DNA of 64,000 nt from Diaporthe sp. PMI_573 (GCA_021399435.1 JAJTUP010000065.1:124001-188000), one strand, 5' to 3'. Shown: positions 33,501 to 43,247, numbered from the stretch's first letter. The notes: a model not told the origin generated them from the letters alone. Made by a program: numbers and translations.

Positions 33501-34823
33501 GCGGTAAATAAAGGATGGCTTATATATAGCTATGACGTTAAAAACGCCTTCCTACACTCAGAAATAGACTACGAGATATATATGAAACTACCCTCGTATC
33601 TATACAGGGACCCAAAATATAAAAATAAGGTAGCTAAGCTTAAAAAGGCTATATATGGGCTCAAGCAAGCACCTCTGCTATGGTATAAATACCTATCTGG
33701 CGTCCTGAAAAATGCTGGGTTTATAGTATGCCCCTATGACGAGGGAGTGTTTATACACCCAGAATTCCAAATAACCTTTATATGCCATGTAGACGACATA
33801 ATAGTCTTAGGGCCAGATAAATCTAATATAGAGCTTATAATAAACAAGCTGAGTAAACAAATAAACCTCGACTTTCAAGGCGAGCTTACAAGCTTTCTCG
33901 GAAACGATATAAAAATAGACCGAGAAAATAAAACAATAACAGTATCTCAGCACAGATACATAGACAAAATACTTACTAAGTTTAATATACCTGAAAAGGT
34001 AGCCAAGCATGAGATTATCCCTCAGCTTACACCATATACCCCTAATAGAAAACTTGAAAAGAATAAAGGGGAAGCAGACAAAGGTACTATAGAGCGGTAC
34101 CAACAACAAATAGGCAGCCTATTATATGCTAGCCTAAAGACCAGAATAGATCTCACATATACAATAAACGAATTAGCTCGTTATATGGCTAATCCAAGCC
34201 AACAGCATATAGACGAGTTAAATAAGGTCTGGGGATACCTATATAAGTTTCCCTATATATCCAAACAATACAACTGTTCTGGCAATAATATCCAAATAAT
34301 AGGATATACAGACTCTAACTGGGGTAACGATATAAACAATGGAAGAAGCACCTCAGGATATATATTCAGCCTATATAATAAAGATAATAACAATAATAAG
34401 ATAAATCCAGTTAGCTGGAATTCACAACTGCAAAAAACAACAGCCCTTTCTTCTTGCGAAGCAGAATATATGGGTCTGAAAGAAGCAGTTAAAGAAGCTG
34501 AATATCTTTATAACTTAACAGAGTACTTTAATAATACTCTAAAGATAGGCTATAGTCTTAATCGGCCACAGCTTTATATAGACAATAAATCCGCAAAAGA
34601 CTTAGCCCATAATACACTATACCATAAACGAACAAAACACATTAATATAATATACCACTATAGTCGAGACTCGATTCAGGAAGGACGAGTTAAATTAGAC
34701 TATATAGATGCTAAGTCTAATATAGCAGACTGGCTTACAAAACCAATAGACAGACACACTTATAGAGAGTCAAAAAACAAGTGTAGTCTAATAGAAAATA
34801 CTATACAAGAAGCCAGAGAATAG
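30501..34823 (+). CDS. Copia Gag-Pol polyprotein (1,440 aa)
   Basis: Starts at ATG 30501. In order: Gag (FGVPILSGADNYVYWSIKLL), CCHC-like knuckle CPHCKLRGHTRESC at about 208-221, aspartic protease with AVDTAANIISF, GAG-pre-integrase with HCRLGHINPQALE, and integrase with Asp in VHSDIGG, Asp in FTDNGGEY and Glu in PNGLIERLN. Reverse transcriptase follows with YSYDVKNAFLHSEI and the catalytic HVDDIIVLG, then RNase H (YTDSNWGND; SSCEAEYMGLKEA). Gag and Pol are fused in one frame without a frameshift signal, as in many Copia elements. Codons are heavily biased to ATA, AAT, TAT and AAA, unlike neighbouring genes. Complete and apparently active. Confidence 0.96.
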   Translation: MATPDKFGVPILSGADNYVYWSIKLLAWMERDNAISGNTDSPFTGLNLTQNKRAISNIKLMCGPGPIMFIKDLNSAQEAWEALKAHYNPSGFTSQFLVCREFFNTRLEDFESMEAYITKIKLLLEELKRNKIELPKQVTISWVLNSLDDEYSGFIQNITQSLRQDPEAYTLESLFTSLLDESRGKLNKPSEKALYIKGKKGAGNSTCPHCKLRGHTRESCYFLFPEKAPQSWRIKKREKEKKNNLKNLSREKREKLQEKLLAALASIESPEDSNRSPEEETINTAIVEEPNILDNPEIIDFSNLSFEAMEPMETEVNNIYTPYIYTTIANKSTGYPEHLNSIQKNTQTVELAVDTAANIISFSDIRLFNNLRSVNKQVKWGDASSIQVNKLGDSIIRCLDTNTIVNLDNIYYMPTLGINILGYKTISHYIRLELEGNTIKLYSRTTNKLITRGYQKNGLYLIRVSIEKETKRPKYQPRNILAIQKTTANNYRQRDEAYKWHCRLGHINPQALEIFLRSNHIHTTLNKSIKDYIAKCDTCLQSKYITKVNKESLTINKVYNILERVHSDIGGPLKPTYDRYKYYILFLDKHTRYLEITLLRNKDEALEAFENYKSKAENKYNKRIKEFFTDNGGEYINKRFKILAAKYGIGHYTTPPYTKEPNGLIERLNLTIINKVRSLLYTAKLPIDLWGEAMKYAVYLYNITPHRGLSYKSPYEMINKRKPYTNNLKIWGSLVYFQDNKEKTKLEPRNKKGILLNTIPESQIYRVWDINNKKPLLVRDIRIIEGEFIQPQEPNNTLTKENDIYIQPPIEPVPEPVPEQVPEEQNQVQNHRQESPPILDEIIVQGNPEDYIYSVQDTLLNTIASILGNINNNLPTIKYCLTAANIDEPTSIRDILKRPDKHLWLRSMGDEDNSFHEQESYIITDLPPNRTALGGKWVYKLKFISNPDIIKPSWIVNNERNLRYKSRWVIQGHNQKLGIDYLETFSTVCRPETYTLLLIIAVNKGWLIYSYDVKNAFLHSEIDYEIYMKLPSYLYRDPKYKNKVAKLKKAIYGLKQAPLLWYKYLSGVLKNAGFIVCPYDEGVFIHPEFQITFICHVDDIIVLGPDKSNIELIINKLSKQINLDFQGELTSFLGNDIKIDRENKTITVSQHRYIDKILTKFNIPEKVAKHEIIPQLTPYTPNRKLEKNKGEADKGTIERYQQQIGSLLYASLKTRIDLTYTINELARYMANPSQQHIDELNKVWGYLYKFPYISKQYNCSGNNIQIIGYTDSNWGNDINNGRSTSGYIFSLYNKDNNNNKINPVSWNSQLQKTTALSSCEAEYMGLKEAVKEAEYLYNLTEYFNNTLKIGYSLNRPQLYIDNKSAKDLAHNTLYHKRTKHINIIYHYSRDSIQEGRVKLDYIDAKSNIADWLTKPIDRHTYRESKNKCSLIENTIQEARE

Positions 34824-35516
34824 AGAGATTTTCCGCCTATAAATAAATAAGCGCGCGCAAGATAACCATAACTTAAAGGCGTTTACTCTCTAAATAACTA
34901 GGGTCAAGATTTTTTCCTCCTCATAAAACAATATACATTAAATTCTATAGACTCACTTATATATATAGCCAAGTTGGCTTATAAACAGGAGGTTTTCCCC
35001 TAGAGAAATAAATGATAATAGGTTTTACCCTCATAAAAGGCACGGTACACACTGGGCATATACGGCTTATACAGTCAACGGGCATATATACTATATACAC
35101 ATACATAGAAGCAGGCATATAGTCAACGGAATTCACTAGGAAACATAGATTCCGTAGACACTATAGTATAAATAAACAAGCGCCTGACTTCAAATGTGAT
35201 AAATGCCCATGACACGCCGTAGATTGTAACAAATATGACATGCCCATACAAATGCCCATACAAACAGAAACTCGAAACAATATCCCATGTGAATACACTA
35301 TACGAAGCCAAAGGGTTCGAGTTCAAATCAGCCGTGGACCAAACTTTTGGGTTTTTTGCCTACATACTGGAAAGTCTTTTTCCTACAGGGTTTTTTGACT
35401 TCCAGCCATACTTTCCTTCCTATAACTTATACTATAACTAGTGTCTTTTGCCCTATTTTAATAGGTTTTTACACTAGAATATCCCTTATATCTAATCTAT
35501 CTTAAAGGACTAGATT
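34824..35516. other. Copia 3' non-coding region
   Basis: About 700 bp between the polyprotein stop and the polypurine tract. AT-rich, with no recognisable coding region; unusually long for a Copia 3' leader. Confidence 0.6.
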
Positions 35517-35525
35517 AAGGGGGGA
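35517..35525 (+). promoter_or_regulatory. Copia polypurine tract
   Basis: AAGGGGGGA one base before the 3' LTR start; the usual plus-strand priming site position. Confidence 0.8.
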
Positions 35526-35678
35526 TGTTGGAATATTCTAGACTAAGTGTATTATTAATGTATTAATAATAGGGAATATCTTTATCCCTATAAGTCGAAT
35601 ATATATAGGGGGCCTCTGGCCCACTTACACGAAGCTAGAATAGTCTGAATAATAAGCACTATCGCATACAATTTAACA
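35526..35678 (+). repeat. Copia 3' LTR
   Basis: Identical copy of 30035-30187; followed by the AAAGC target copy. Confidence 0.96.
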
Positions 35679-36914
35679 AAAGCTGGTACCTTCTTAGTCT
35701 TTAATGGGCCTTCCCACATTCTTGAGGAGTACCCCGATATCCTCAGCAGGGAGAGTGATGAAGAAGATGGCATTCCACTCCTGCTCTCTACCTTCTCCAT
35801 GGAAGCTAGACTGGACACGTTGGAAGTGGATTGGGAAGGAAAGTGGTTTGGCATCACGGCGCGCGTCTGCCCCAACAGACTGACATTCGAAAATGTCGAC
35901 CAAGACGGCTGGGAACCTAGCAGTGGCGTGCCAGAGCCTGTTCAGTACGCGCTGGCCATGCCACGGGACGACGGTCTCGAACCGTAAGTATCCGGAAGAT
36001 TTTTTTGATGTCGTATGCTAACGTTTACTGCAAGGATTGTCCCTCGTTGGCTCATCAATAGTGCCAGCGGCTCGTCGTGGCCAACTCGCCCAGCCCAGGC
36101 TTCCTTTGCCGGGCCGGTGGACCATGAGAGCTTCCAGCTCCGGGGGGACGTCTGGCCTGACCTACTACGACGAACATCCGTCTTTGTCAAGCTAGGATCT
36201 TACATCATACCCGAAGGAGATCGAGCGCCGCACAAAGGCGTGCATGTCTGCCACGTGCTCGTCCTCTTCCCCATCAATAAACAGCCATGGAGCTCGGCAC
36301 TCAGCTGGATGAAGAGCTCATCAAGCCCGTTCCCTAGCGGGTCGTGGATTTCTTGCACGGGTCGCGTGCTAGGGGTGCTCAACCGACAGCTCCTCCAAGC
36401 CGATCTGCCTGCCGATTCGCCGGTTCGGATCCTTGCGATCGTGGCGGACCATTGGGAGTTTATACGTCAAGCCTCGCTTAACTCGCGCAGTCCAACTGCA
36501 CCAAAGCAGAGCAGCTCATCCCGGGTACCACAGACACCGACAAAGAGTACTGCTTTTCCAAGCAGCCAAGGAAGCGGCGGCATCATCAGCAGGAACACAT
36601 TCTACCTAACGAAAAAGGGTAAAGAACCACAACGCTTGGGTAATGAGGCTGCATCGTCCAGGGGCGGCCCGTCGAGAGCGCGAGATTCATCCAGTTAGTT
36701 GCCTACTCAAGCTATCACACTTGCCGCAAGAACGCAACTAAGAATTACTGCAGGAGAACGTCGAGGCGGCGAGTCTTCAGCAAATCACGAGGGTACTGAG
36801 CCTACTCTGGAACCCGACTCTGTCCCTGAGACAGACAGGGACACATCGTACACTCCAACGGCATTGGGCAAGAAACGGAAACGGCGGTATAGCACAAGAT
36901 CGGGCGATCGCTAA

Positions 36915-37347
36915 GCGGCGGTAAATGTAATGAGAACTCGGATTATAGGTCTGGAGAAGTTGGTCATTGATCGCTTCCGAATGAAGTAATGAGTAAATAT
37001 TTCCGCAGTACACAGTATGAACGCCGGCTGATGTAATGGATCACCTGATGTGCCGCCCCAGGGGGGGGGGATAAGGGGGCCCATTGGCCGTGGCGCCACG
37101 GTCGAGGAAGGGATTGGTGAAGAAAAGGCAAAGGCGCACGCTGGGCGTTAACAACGATTTGTTAGTGAAAGCCTGCAACAAGGCCGGGAGCTGCACTGAT
37201 ATGGGCTAACAAGCCGTTAAGATAAGAGGGAGGTCACAGGCGGGCCTTGGGCGGCGGGAGGACCATCTGGATAACCGAACATTCGGCGGCCCCTGACAGC
37301 CAACGGATAAGCAGACCCCTGACTGCTGCTCAGTGTAATATATAGGA
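36915..37347. other. Helitron 5' region
   Basis: Non-coding stretch between the cargo gene and the Helitron 5' TC end at 37347. It contains a G-rich run (CCAGGGGGGGGGGATAAGGG, about 37060-37078). No gene seen. Confidence 0.6.
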
Positions 37348-38107
37348 TGCTCCCCCCCTAGTACCCTCTTTCTCATCTCCATCACTGGCACTTCCAGCTC
37401 TTCGGCCTCCTTCCATCGCCCTTGATTCCCGTATGTCCATGCCAGGTTGGCCATGCTGGTCAGCGTGTCTGGATGCTCGTCTCCTAACATAACCTTCCTG
37501 GACTCGAATGTCCGTCGGTGCAGCTTCTCAGCCTTAGCATAGAATCCTTGGCGGCTTAAAACGCTTCCAAGGAGTTCCAAGGCATCAAGCGTCTTAACTC
37601 CATCGTTTCCGTTCGCACTTCGGCCAACTTCTACCAATCTGCGAATTATTTCCTCCGCGGATTTGTATCTTCCTTGCTCCATGAGCACATCGCCAAATTT
37701 AGATAATTTGTCTAGGGTCATAGAGTGGCTGGTCCCGAACAGAGTCTCCGCCAGAGACAGATCTTCTCGCAGACGCTCTTCGTCCGTTTGTTTATATCGA
37801 TACTGCAGAGAACCTGCTGCAGTATCCAGTTGGTCTTGAAAGGCGCTTGGAATAGGGGGAAAGCCCGAAAGGAATCTTGGAAAAGGTCCATAGATTGGGG
37901 CCGGACTTTGTCCAGCAAAAGTACTGCTCTGAGGCTGAACTATGCTCGATACGGAGAGGGCAGGAGAGAAAACCGCAGGACTCTGGGCGACCGACATAAT
38001 GCCTGCCGGTGAGAAGTTCGGAGTTTGTGCTGAGTATGCGGGACTGGGGACCGGGGAACCGCGTTCGGAAATAGTTCGACAGCACACAGCGGATGGGGTG
38101 GCTTCCA
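37348..38107 (-). pseudogene. TPR protein, 5' part of the Helitron-split gene
   Basis: Minus-strand frame from the edge of a decayed hAT (38107) to the Helitron 5' end. The N-terminal part is Pro/Ser-rich (SPVPSPAYSAQTPNFSPAG). Degenerate TPRs follow (EEIIRRLVEVGRSANGNDG, AEKLHRRTFESRKVMLGDEH), then one canonical KLC-type unit (MANLAWTYGNQGRWKEAEEL) that breaks after VLGGEHP. The next codons HTLAGMANL are found at 23738. There is no ATG at the upstream edge: the frame opens at a GTG next to the hAT end, so the true start is either lost or upstream of the hAT. This is a scaffold-type repeat protein; function unknown. Confidence 0.85.
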
Positions 38108-41100
38108 CAGCGTTCCACGCAAACCAAACAAAGCAAATGGGATAGTCCCGCTTGATTTGCTTTGCTAATTTAGCCCATTTGCGGACTTGCCTCTAATTTT
38201 TTCGCCTTGTTGACTTGGTTGACTTGCCCATTTGCCACTGGAAAGGCCCCACAACTTTCCTAAATAGGAAGGTATGATAGCTCCTCTGCGTTGGTCATCA
38301 TCGCCATCTCTGCCGCCGGCCCAGCCATAGTCCCTTTCTTCAGCCAGTCCTTTAAACAAAGCAGCATTTCGAGTATTGCCCCCTTAATTCTGTGCCTCTG
38401 TGAGGTTATCGTGAGCTTCCCTTGGCTAAAGACCCGCTCGCACTCTGATGACATCGCAGGCACAGATAGCACGTCTATGGCCATTTGTGATAGAATAGGG
38501 AACTCTGTACGATGGTCTCGCCACCAGTAAAGAGGGTTAAGAGGAACCTCACGCCCGGCTTTGTCTCTCCACCGAGGGATCCTCATCGCGACATAATTCT
38601 TATACTCCATTTCTGGCATCAACGGCTGTTGTTGTGCCTCTGGTTCAGGCAATGGCGATGGCTCCATAAACACCGTTCTTCGCTTCTCCATAACTGATAG
38701 CTGAGGATTAGCAACAACAGGCTGGGGAGGCTGTGACTATTGTGGAGGAGGAGTTGTTGCTTTATCAGAGACCCAGTACTTCCGTAAGAAGTTCTTAAAC
38801 TACTGTTCAGCCTCATCCAACAATAGCAGCACCGCTTTCCTAATACCACCTGTGCGATAAATAACGAGGATAAAGAATCGTAGCCGCTAAGTAAATCAGG
38901 CAGCTTCGCAACCTCCTCTTGTATTTAGCCACCAAATATAAAGCCTCTTGGACCGAGACCTGGAGAAAGAGAGCGCCTTCAAAGCCATATTCAGCCTCCC
39001 GTTGCTTCTGCCGCCACGATGTGCCCCGCGATATAGATATATCAGACTCTTCAGCCTCCTCTTGTTGCTGCCGCTGGCGCGATCTAGGCCACGATAATAA
39101 CTGTGATGATGATAATAAGGAGGCCGCTGCCGCTGTAGGGATAACCTCTGTACTGGAGGCTGTAATCTCGTCAAGAATTTCTTCTTCAGCATGTGTCTTT
39201 TTGCCACCAAATCGTTGAAGCCATACACGTAGGTGCTGTTCCAAATCCCATAGCAAGGAGAAGACATCGTGAATCGCCACACTATTACCTTCGTAAAGCT
39301 TCGTATGGTACAGAAACGGTTAAAGAAGATCGCGTACCGACTCAATCACTCGCCATTCCTAAACAGAGAGAGGTTGTATATCCTCACCCGCATCAGCACA
39401 TTTCTAGGTGTAATAATCAACGGCCTTGCGCAACTTCAACAGCCGATCTAGCTCCGCCGCATCCGAATTCCATCGTGTATCGTTTGCCATCTTAACGCTG
39501 AGCCCAGATATATCGCCAGTCTATAGCTCCGTTGGGTCTGTAGGTCGCGGGGGAGGCGCCATCGCGAAATCCATCGCCGTGGGTTCAGCTTGAGCCTCAT
39601 CGAAAAAGGCGATAGCTTCGTTACGGTCTACTACTACAGGGGCAAACTCTGGGTTGGTTGTGAGGGCTTTGAACGATTCGAGGCAAGCTTGGCTACCCTT
39701 AATAAAGACAACGATCTTATGGGCATGGTAAAGAGGGCTTGATCTCTTTCGCCAGTCTTTCAACTCGGCCTCACAGCGTTCCCGTTCCTACACATATAGG
39801 CATTACCAGTTAGCACGTGATATCGCGATGGGTTCGCAGGGTTGCCTGCTGACGAGGCAGAGCCTCAACTTACCACTAGGTCTTCAATGCTCTCCGCGTT
39901 AACTACCTTCCTTCCATCACCAGTCAGAAAAGACTTTACAATAAGATTAATAATATGGCCCCAGCAGCGGCAGCGCCTTTCGATCCTGACCTTGTCGGCT
40001 ACATCATCGCCAAGATTAAGGAGCTTGCAAAAGAGAAGCCGGGTAGCCTTGTCGTTAGTTTCGTCGTTATCGAAGGTAAGCCAGCCCAACAAGTCTTGAA
40101 GGCCATAATCGCTAATAACCTGGTATAGGTAATATTAAAGGTTCTCGCCAGTATACCTACCGTTAACGACCCTCAGCCCAATCAAGCGGTTCCTCACATT
40201 ATAGTCAAAATCCACGAAATACGCAACCACGGCTACCAACGCCTTGCTGTTAGGCGAAGTCCACAGATCAGCAGACAGATGGATCAGCAGACAGAGCAGT
40301 GCTGTGAAGCTGTCTCTTCAGGGCATTGAGGTTCTCCATAAAGGCTTCAACTAGCCACTTCATCATCGTGGTGTCGCTTTTCGGGAGAATCTGATCGGTA
40401 AACGTAGGATTCCAGACATATAGCAGCTGACGGAACTGGGGCGCCTCTAATAACGAGATGGGTAGGTCACAACAAGCAACAAGCTCTGTAATGGCCTTTC
40501 TCGCGAGATTAGCGGCAGCGAGGGTTGGTGTATCACTATTAGCTGTGGCAGAATGAGGGAAAGGAAACTAGGTGCTGTGAGTGAGTAACAAGGTCATAAT
40601 GGTCTGTACGCCTCCTCTTCCTGCGACCTAACTCTACTGGGCTAACATTATCACGGTCAGCCCCTCTAATAAAGTCTTTCAGCTTCCCAAATCGGTGGCC
40701 GTTGTTATCACTACCCTCGAGATGATTTAGAGCAGAACTGGTTGTAATATTCTTACCGCTTTTGGTCTGATACAACGTGTGCTGACGCTTCTCATCACAG
40801 GGACGGCAAAACCACCACTCATCACCAGTCTTTCTGACGCCGTCGGGATTCTAAATAACCTCTAGCAGCTTCTCCCCGAAGTACCAGATGCCAGACTGTG
40901 TTAAAGAGCTCTTCCGTTTCGGCTGGGGGTCTAGCATCCATCAAGCGGCTACAAACTGATGGCGCCGGCCTTTGACCGTGATACGTAGGAGGTCTTTGAG
41001 GGAACCAATAGCAAAGCGAGCTGTCGCGTCGTAAGTATCAATTTGGCTCTAGATGGGTTGCGAGGAAGGCTGACGAGGCTGGCTAAGCAGCGAAAGGGCG

Positions 41101-41477
41101 TTTGTAGCCATGATGATGCCTACAGTACAGGTACACTCGATGATGAGACGCGACGAAGCCTAAGATCAGAGGACGGCTACAACAAACAGCTCAACTGCAG
41201 AAAAGCTGACAGATTTGACTCCGGATACCGGGGGGGGCCAAATCGGGCTAACGATCGACATAGGTTTCGGAGCAAAACAACAAAAATGGGCTCACGATCC
41301 TCAATACAGTGGGGCAAACAGAGTCACATGTGGGGCCGCCAGGTTAACGTCCATTTGTTTGGTTCGTTTGCAAGTCATTTGCATATAAATGTCCCTTGTT
41401 TGGCTTGCTGAAATGTCGGGCTTTGCGACTTTCATTTGGCAAATGACTTGCAAAGGCTTGGTTTGCGTGGAACGCTG
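38108..41477. mobile_element. decayed hAT transposon (3.4 kb)
   Basis: Ends are inverted: CAGCGTTCCACGCAAACCAA at 38108 and its reverse complement ending at 41477 (CAGCGTTCCACGCAAACCAA read inward, near-perfect). CAxxG-type ends fit hAT. The interior encodes fragments of a hAT transposase on the minus strand with many stops. Flanking 8-mers (GGCTTCCA and CACCTCTC) do not match, so either the duplication has decayed or the ends were rearranged. Confidence 0.75.
38260..40850 (-). pseudogene. hAT transposase relic
   Basis: Read right to left: a BED-type finger (WWFCRPCDEKRQHTLYQ near 40830-40780), RNase-H-like core pieces (LGWLTFDNDETND near 40090, CWGHIINLIVKSFLTGD near 39960) and the C-terminal dimerisation motif (ILSQMAIDVLSVPAMSSECE, RVFSQGKLTITSQRHRIKG near 38470-38390). 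The order is that of a hAT transposase, but stops and frame changes interrupt it throughout. It is more diverged from the other hAT copies in this window than they are from each other. Confidence 0.8.
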
Positions 41478-42315
41478 CACCTCTCCCAGGCCCCTCTCTT
41501 ACGTCAAGATCCTCTGCGTCAGCATCTATACGCCTTGCATTCATCCCTTTCATTGTTTGGCTCAGCCCGAGCTACCTCACGAGTTGACGCTACAATTGCT
41601 GCATTGCACTTCGCAGCACGCAACTGAGGACGATCGTCGACCGCGCTCAACGCTAAGCTACAGGCGGTTGAAGAATCTGGGTTTTGGTCAAGCGTTACTT
41701 GGCTCTTTTGACCTGTGTGCGCCAGAGGCCTCGTATTGCACTTGTGTCCCGTTGGTGTGCACAGTCAAGACTGCTTCGTACTTCAGCCGCGCATTCACCG
41801 TCACAGACCGGACGCCTCTGGACATTGAGAAGATCAGGATAAGGATGAACATAACGATGAGGAAGATGATAAGAACGAGGGTGAGGATTAATTATTGTAT
41901 AGGGAATGAATCACTTAGTCAATCACGGAAGTGATGGAATGGACGCTCGTTATGCCTAAATAAGACTAGACTAGGAAACACAAAACTCATCATCTTGTCG
42001 GTAGCTATTTGCCCGCCCTTATGATTCTAGTCGTGGTTAATAAGGATATCTCTTGCATTGACCTTGCTTTCAAAGCAGAATATGGTAATGGGTTACTTTA
42101 CGCGCATCTTCCCCTCGACCCGTGCTTCCGCATCTTAGAACAACGCTGAGAGCGGCAGTTCTCGTACCTGTCTGATATTGTCAAATATTAGGGTGAAAAT
42201 TGTATTTTTTTTGTATTGTCTTTTTTTTGCCCCCTCTGTCTTGAGGTTTCAGGGCAAGCTTTATATACCCTTTCTCTTCTGTATAGAATCAGCTAGAAGC
42301 TGATTGCTAAGCCTC

Positions 42316-42383
42316 GTGGCAATAGGTGGCAATAGGTGGCAATAGGTGGCAATAGGTGGCAATAGGTGGCAACAGGTGGCAAC
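42316..42383. repeat. 10-bp minisatellite GTGGCAATAG, about 7 units
   Basis: Five perfect units followed by two with AAC in place of AAT. A pure tandem array, probably variable between strains. Confidence 0.9.
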
Positions 42384-42671
42384 TTTCGCCTCTGACGTAT
42401 CTGACAGATATAGTCCGCCTTAGAGATTGCTTCCGGTGCAACGACTGTAAACTGGTCATAATCCAGAGATACGCGATAATTCCGACCAAATTTCTTGTCC
42501 AATATCTCCTTCAGTGTTTTGCGGTCGATATCCCGACCAGAGATCAACGTTGACACCTGCTTTCGAGAAGCCTGTGGCCAGCAGAATAGTTTGATGCAGT
42601 GCCTCCAAATACCGCGTTAGAGTCTCGCTTTCACTTCCCTTCTCGTTGTGGAATGTTAAGTACTTACCCAA
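42384..42671 (-). pseudogene. unidentified coding relic
   Basis: Two minus-strand frames abut. GKYLTFHNEKGSESETLTRY..QTILLATGFSKAG runs to about 42545, then TLKEILDKKFGRNYRVSLDY..QFTVVAPEAISKADYICQIR in another frame, ending at the minisatellite. Composition is protein-like but I recognise no family. It may be a broken gene whose 3' end was replaced by the repeat array. Confidence 0.25.
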
Positions 42672-43247
42672 AAGTCATCTCTATATCGTACTGATTCTCG
42701 ATGCTCTCAGCCTAAACCCATTGCCTGTGTTTAGTCTTCCTCTCGTTGGACATGTGGGGTGCCCAAAGAATGCTGTAGCGCCTAGGGTGGAGACAACCAA
42801 AACTTGTCCAATCAGGCTCTAAATCCAGCCACACGGCATAGCAAATGGATGGATGAGACAGCATTTTTAACAAACCAGGCAAGGCAGCCCACCCGCCCCG
42901 TCAAACTAGGCCCATCCTCCTCCTTCTCCGAGTGTCTGGCGCGGATAGGTACGGAGCTCCGACATACCTGTAATTTGTTAACTGCCTCCTACTTCCATAC
43001 CCGGGGCGGCCCCGCCACAATCCTCATCCTCTATGCCTCAAATTTCGACGAGCACCGGAATTTGACACCGGTCATAAATTCCGAATAGCCTCAATGTCTG
43101 CAATGACCGCATTTGGGTCGATTTGGACCTTCTTCCTCGTTACCTTCCTGCTGGCCCCAACTTGTAGAATGAGCAGACTATTTTTTTTTTTTGGAAAAAT
43201 ACTTCGCCGGTTCAGATATTTGATTTTTTTCGACGATTAAACAGTTC

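Larger units (their letters stand above)
30035..35678 (+). mobile_element. Ty1/Copia LTR retrotransposon, intact (5,644 bp)
   Basis: Two 153-bp LTRs (30035-30187, 35526-35678) read as identical, begin TGTTGGAATATTC and end TTTAACA, with 5-bp direct repeats AAAGC at 30030-30034 and 35679-35683. A primer site follows the 5' LTR and a purine run (AAGGGGGGA) precedes the 3' LTR. A single 1,440-codon Gag-Pol frame is uninterrupted. Identical LTRs and an open frame point to a very recent insertion. The whole element is strikingly AT-rich against its surroundings. Confidence 0.97.
29868..36914 (+). pseudogene. Helitron cargo gene of unknown function, interrupted by Copia
   Basis: Starts at ATG 29868 (MATPATFPETPLVRQSNKRD). 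Exon 1 runs to 30034 and resumes at 35684 once the Copia and one 5-bp target copy are removed (AAT CTA AAA GCT GGT ACC, in frame). Intron 35984-36034 is GTAAGT..TGCAAG, 51 nt, branch GCTAAC. Intron 36694-36753 (GTTAGT..CTGCAG, 60 nt) leads to a last exon ending TAA at 36914. The four pieces sum to 1,287 nt, a 428-residue protein. If the last intron is not used the frame stops at 36698 instead. The middle is globular (WEGKWFGITARVCPNRLTFE; PRWLINSASGSSWPTRPAQ); the C-terminal quarter is Ser-rich and ends with an NLS-like GKKRKRR. No domain is recognised. The position inside the Helitron on the opposite strand suggests a captured host gene. Confidence 0.72.
23739..37347 (-). mobile_element. 13.6-kb autonomous Helitron with cargo gene and nested Copia
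   Basis: Rolling-circle transposon read on the minus strand. The 5' terminus at 37347 begins TCCTATATATTACACTG. The 3' terminus at 23739 ends CTAG, preceded by 7 bases and a hairpin with an 8-bp perfect stem. Insertion is between A and T, with no target duplication: joining 23738 to 37348 gives GTGTGTGGATGCTCCCCCCC, the same sequence found uninterrupted in neighbouring TPR repeat units. Contents from the 5' end: a four-exon gene on the opposite strand (29868-36914) split by a Copia element, a tandemly duplicated non-coding block, the Rep-helicase gene (28916-24309), and a 3' spacer. Without the Copia the Helitron would be about 8 kb. Confidence 0.95.
41478..43247. other. intergenic with simple repeats and a possible gene relic
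   Basis: No intact gene. It holds a 10-bp minisatellite (42316-42383), a possible unidentified coding relic (42384-42671), a poly-T run near 43180, and otherwise unassigned sequence. Confidence 0.4.

Noticed and set aside
35305..35330. GGGTTCGAGTTC-like word as a tRNA T-arm
   Set aside because: No acceptor, D or anticodon arms at the required distances; lies inside the Copia 3' region.
23739..37347. A Starship-type giant element or an LTR-bounded composite
   Set aside because: No tyrosine recombinase (DUF3435) gene; ends and Rep-helicase are those of a Helitron.
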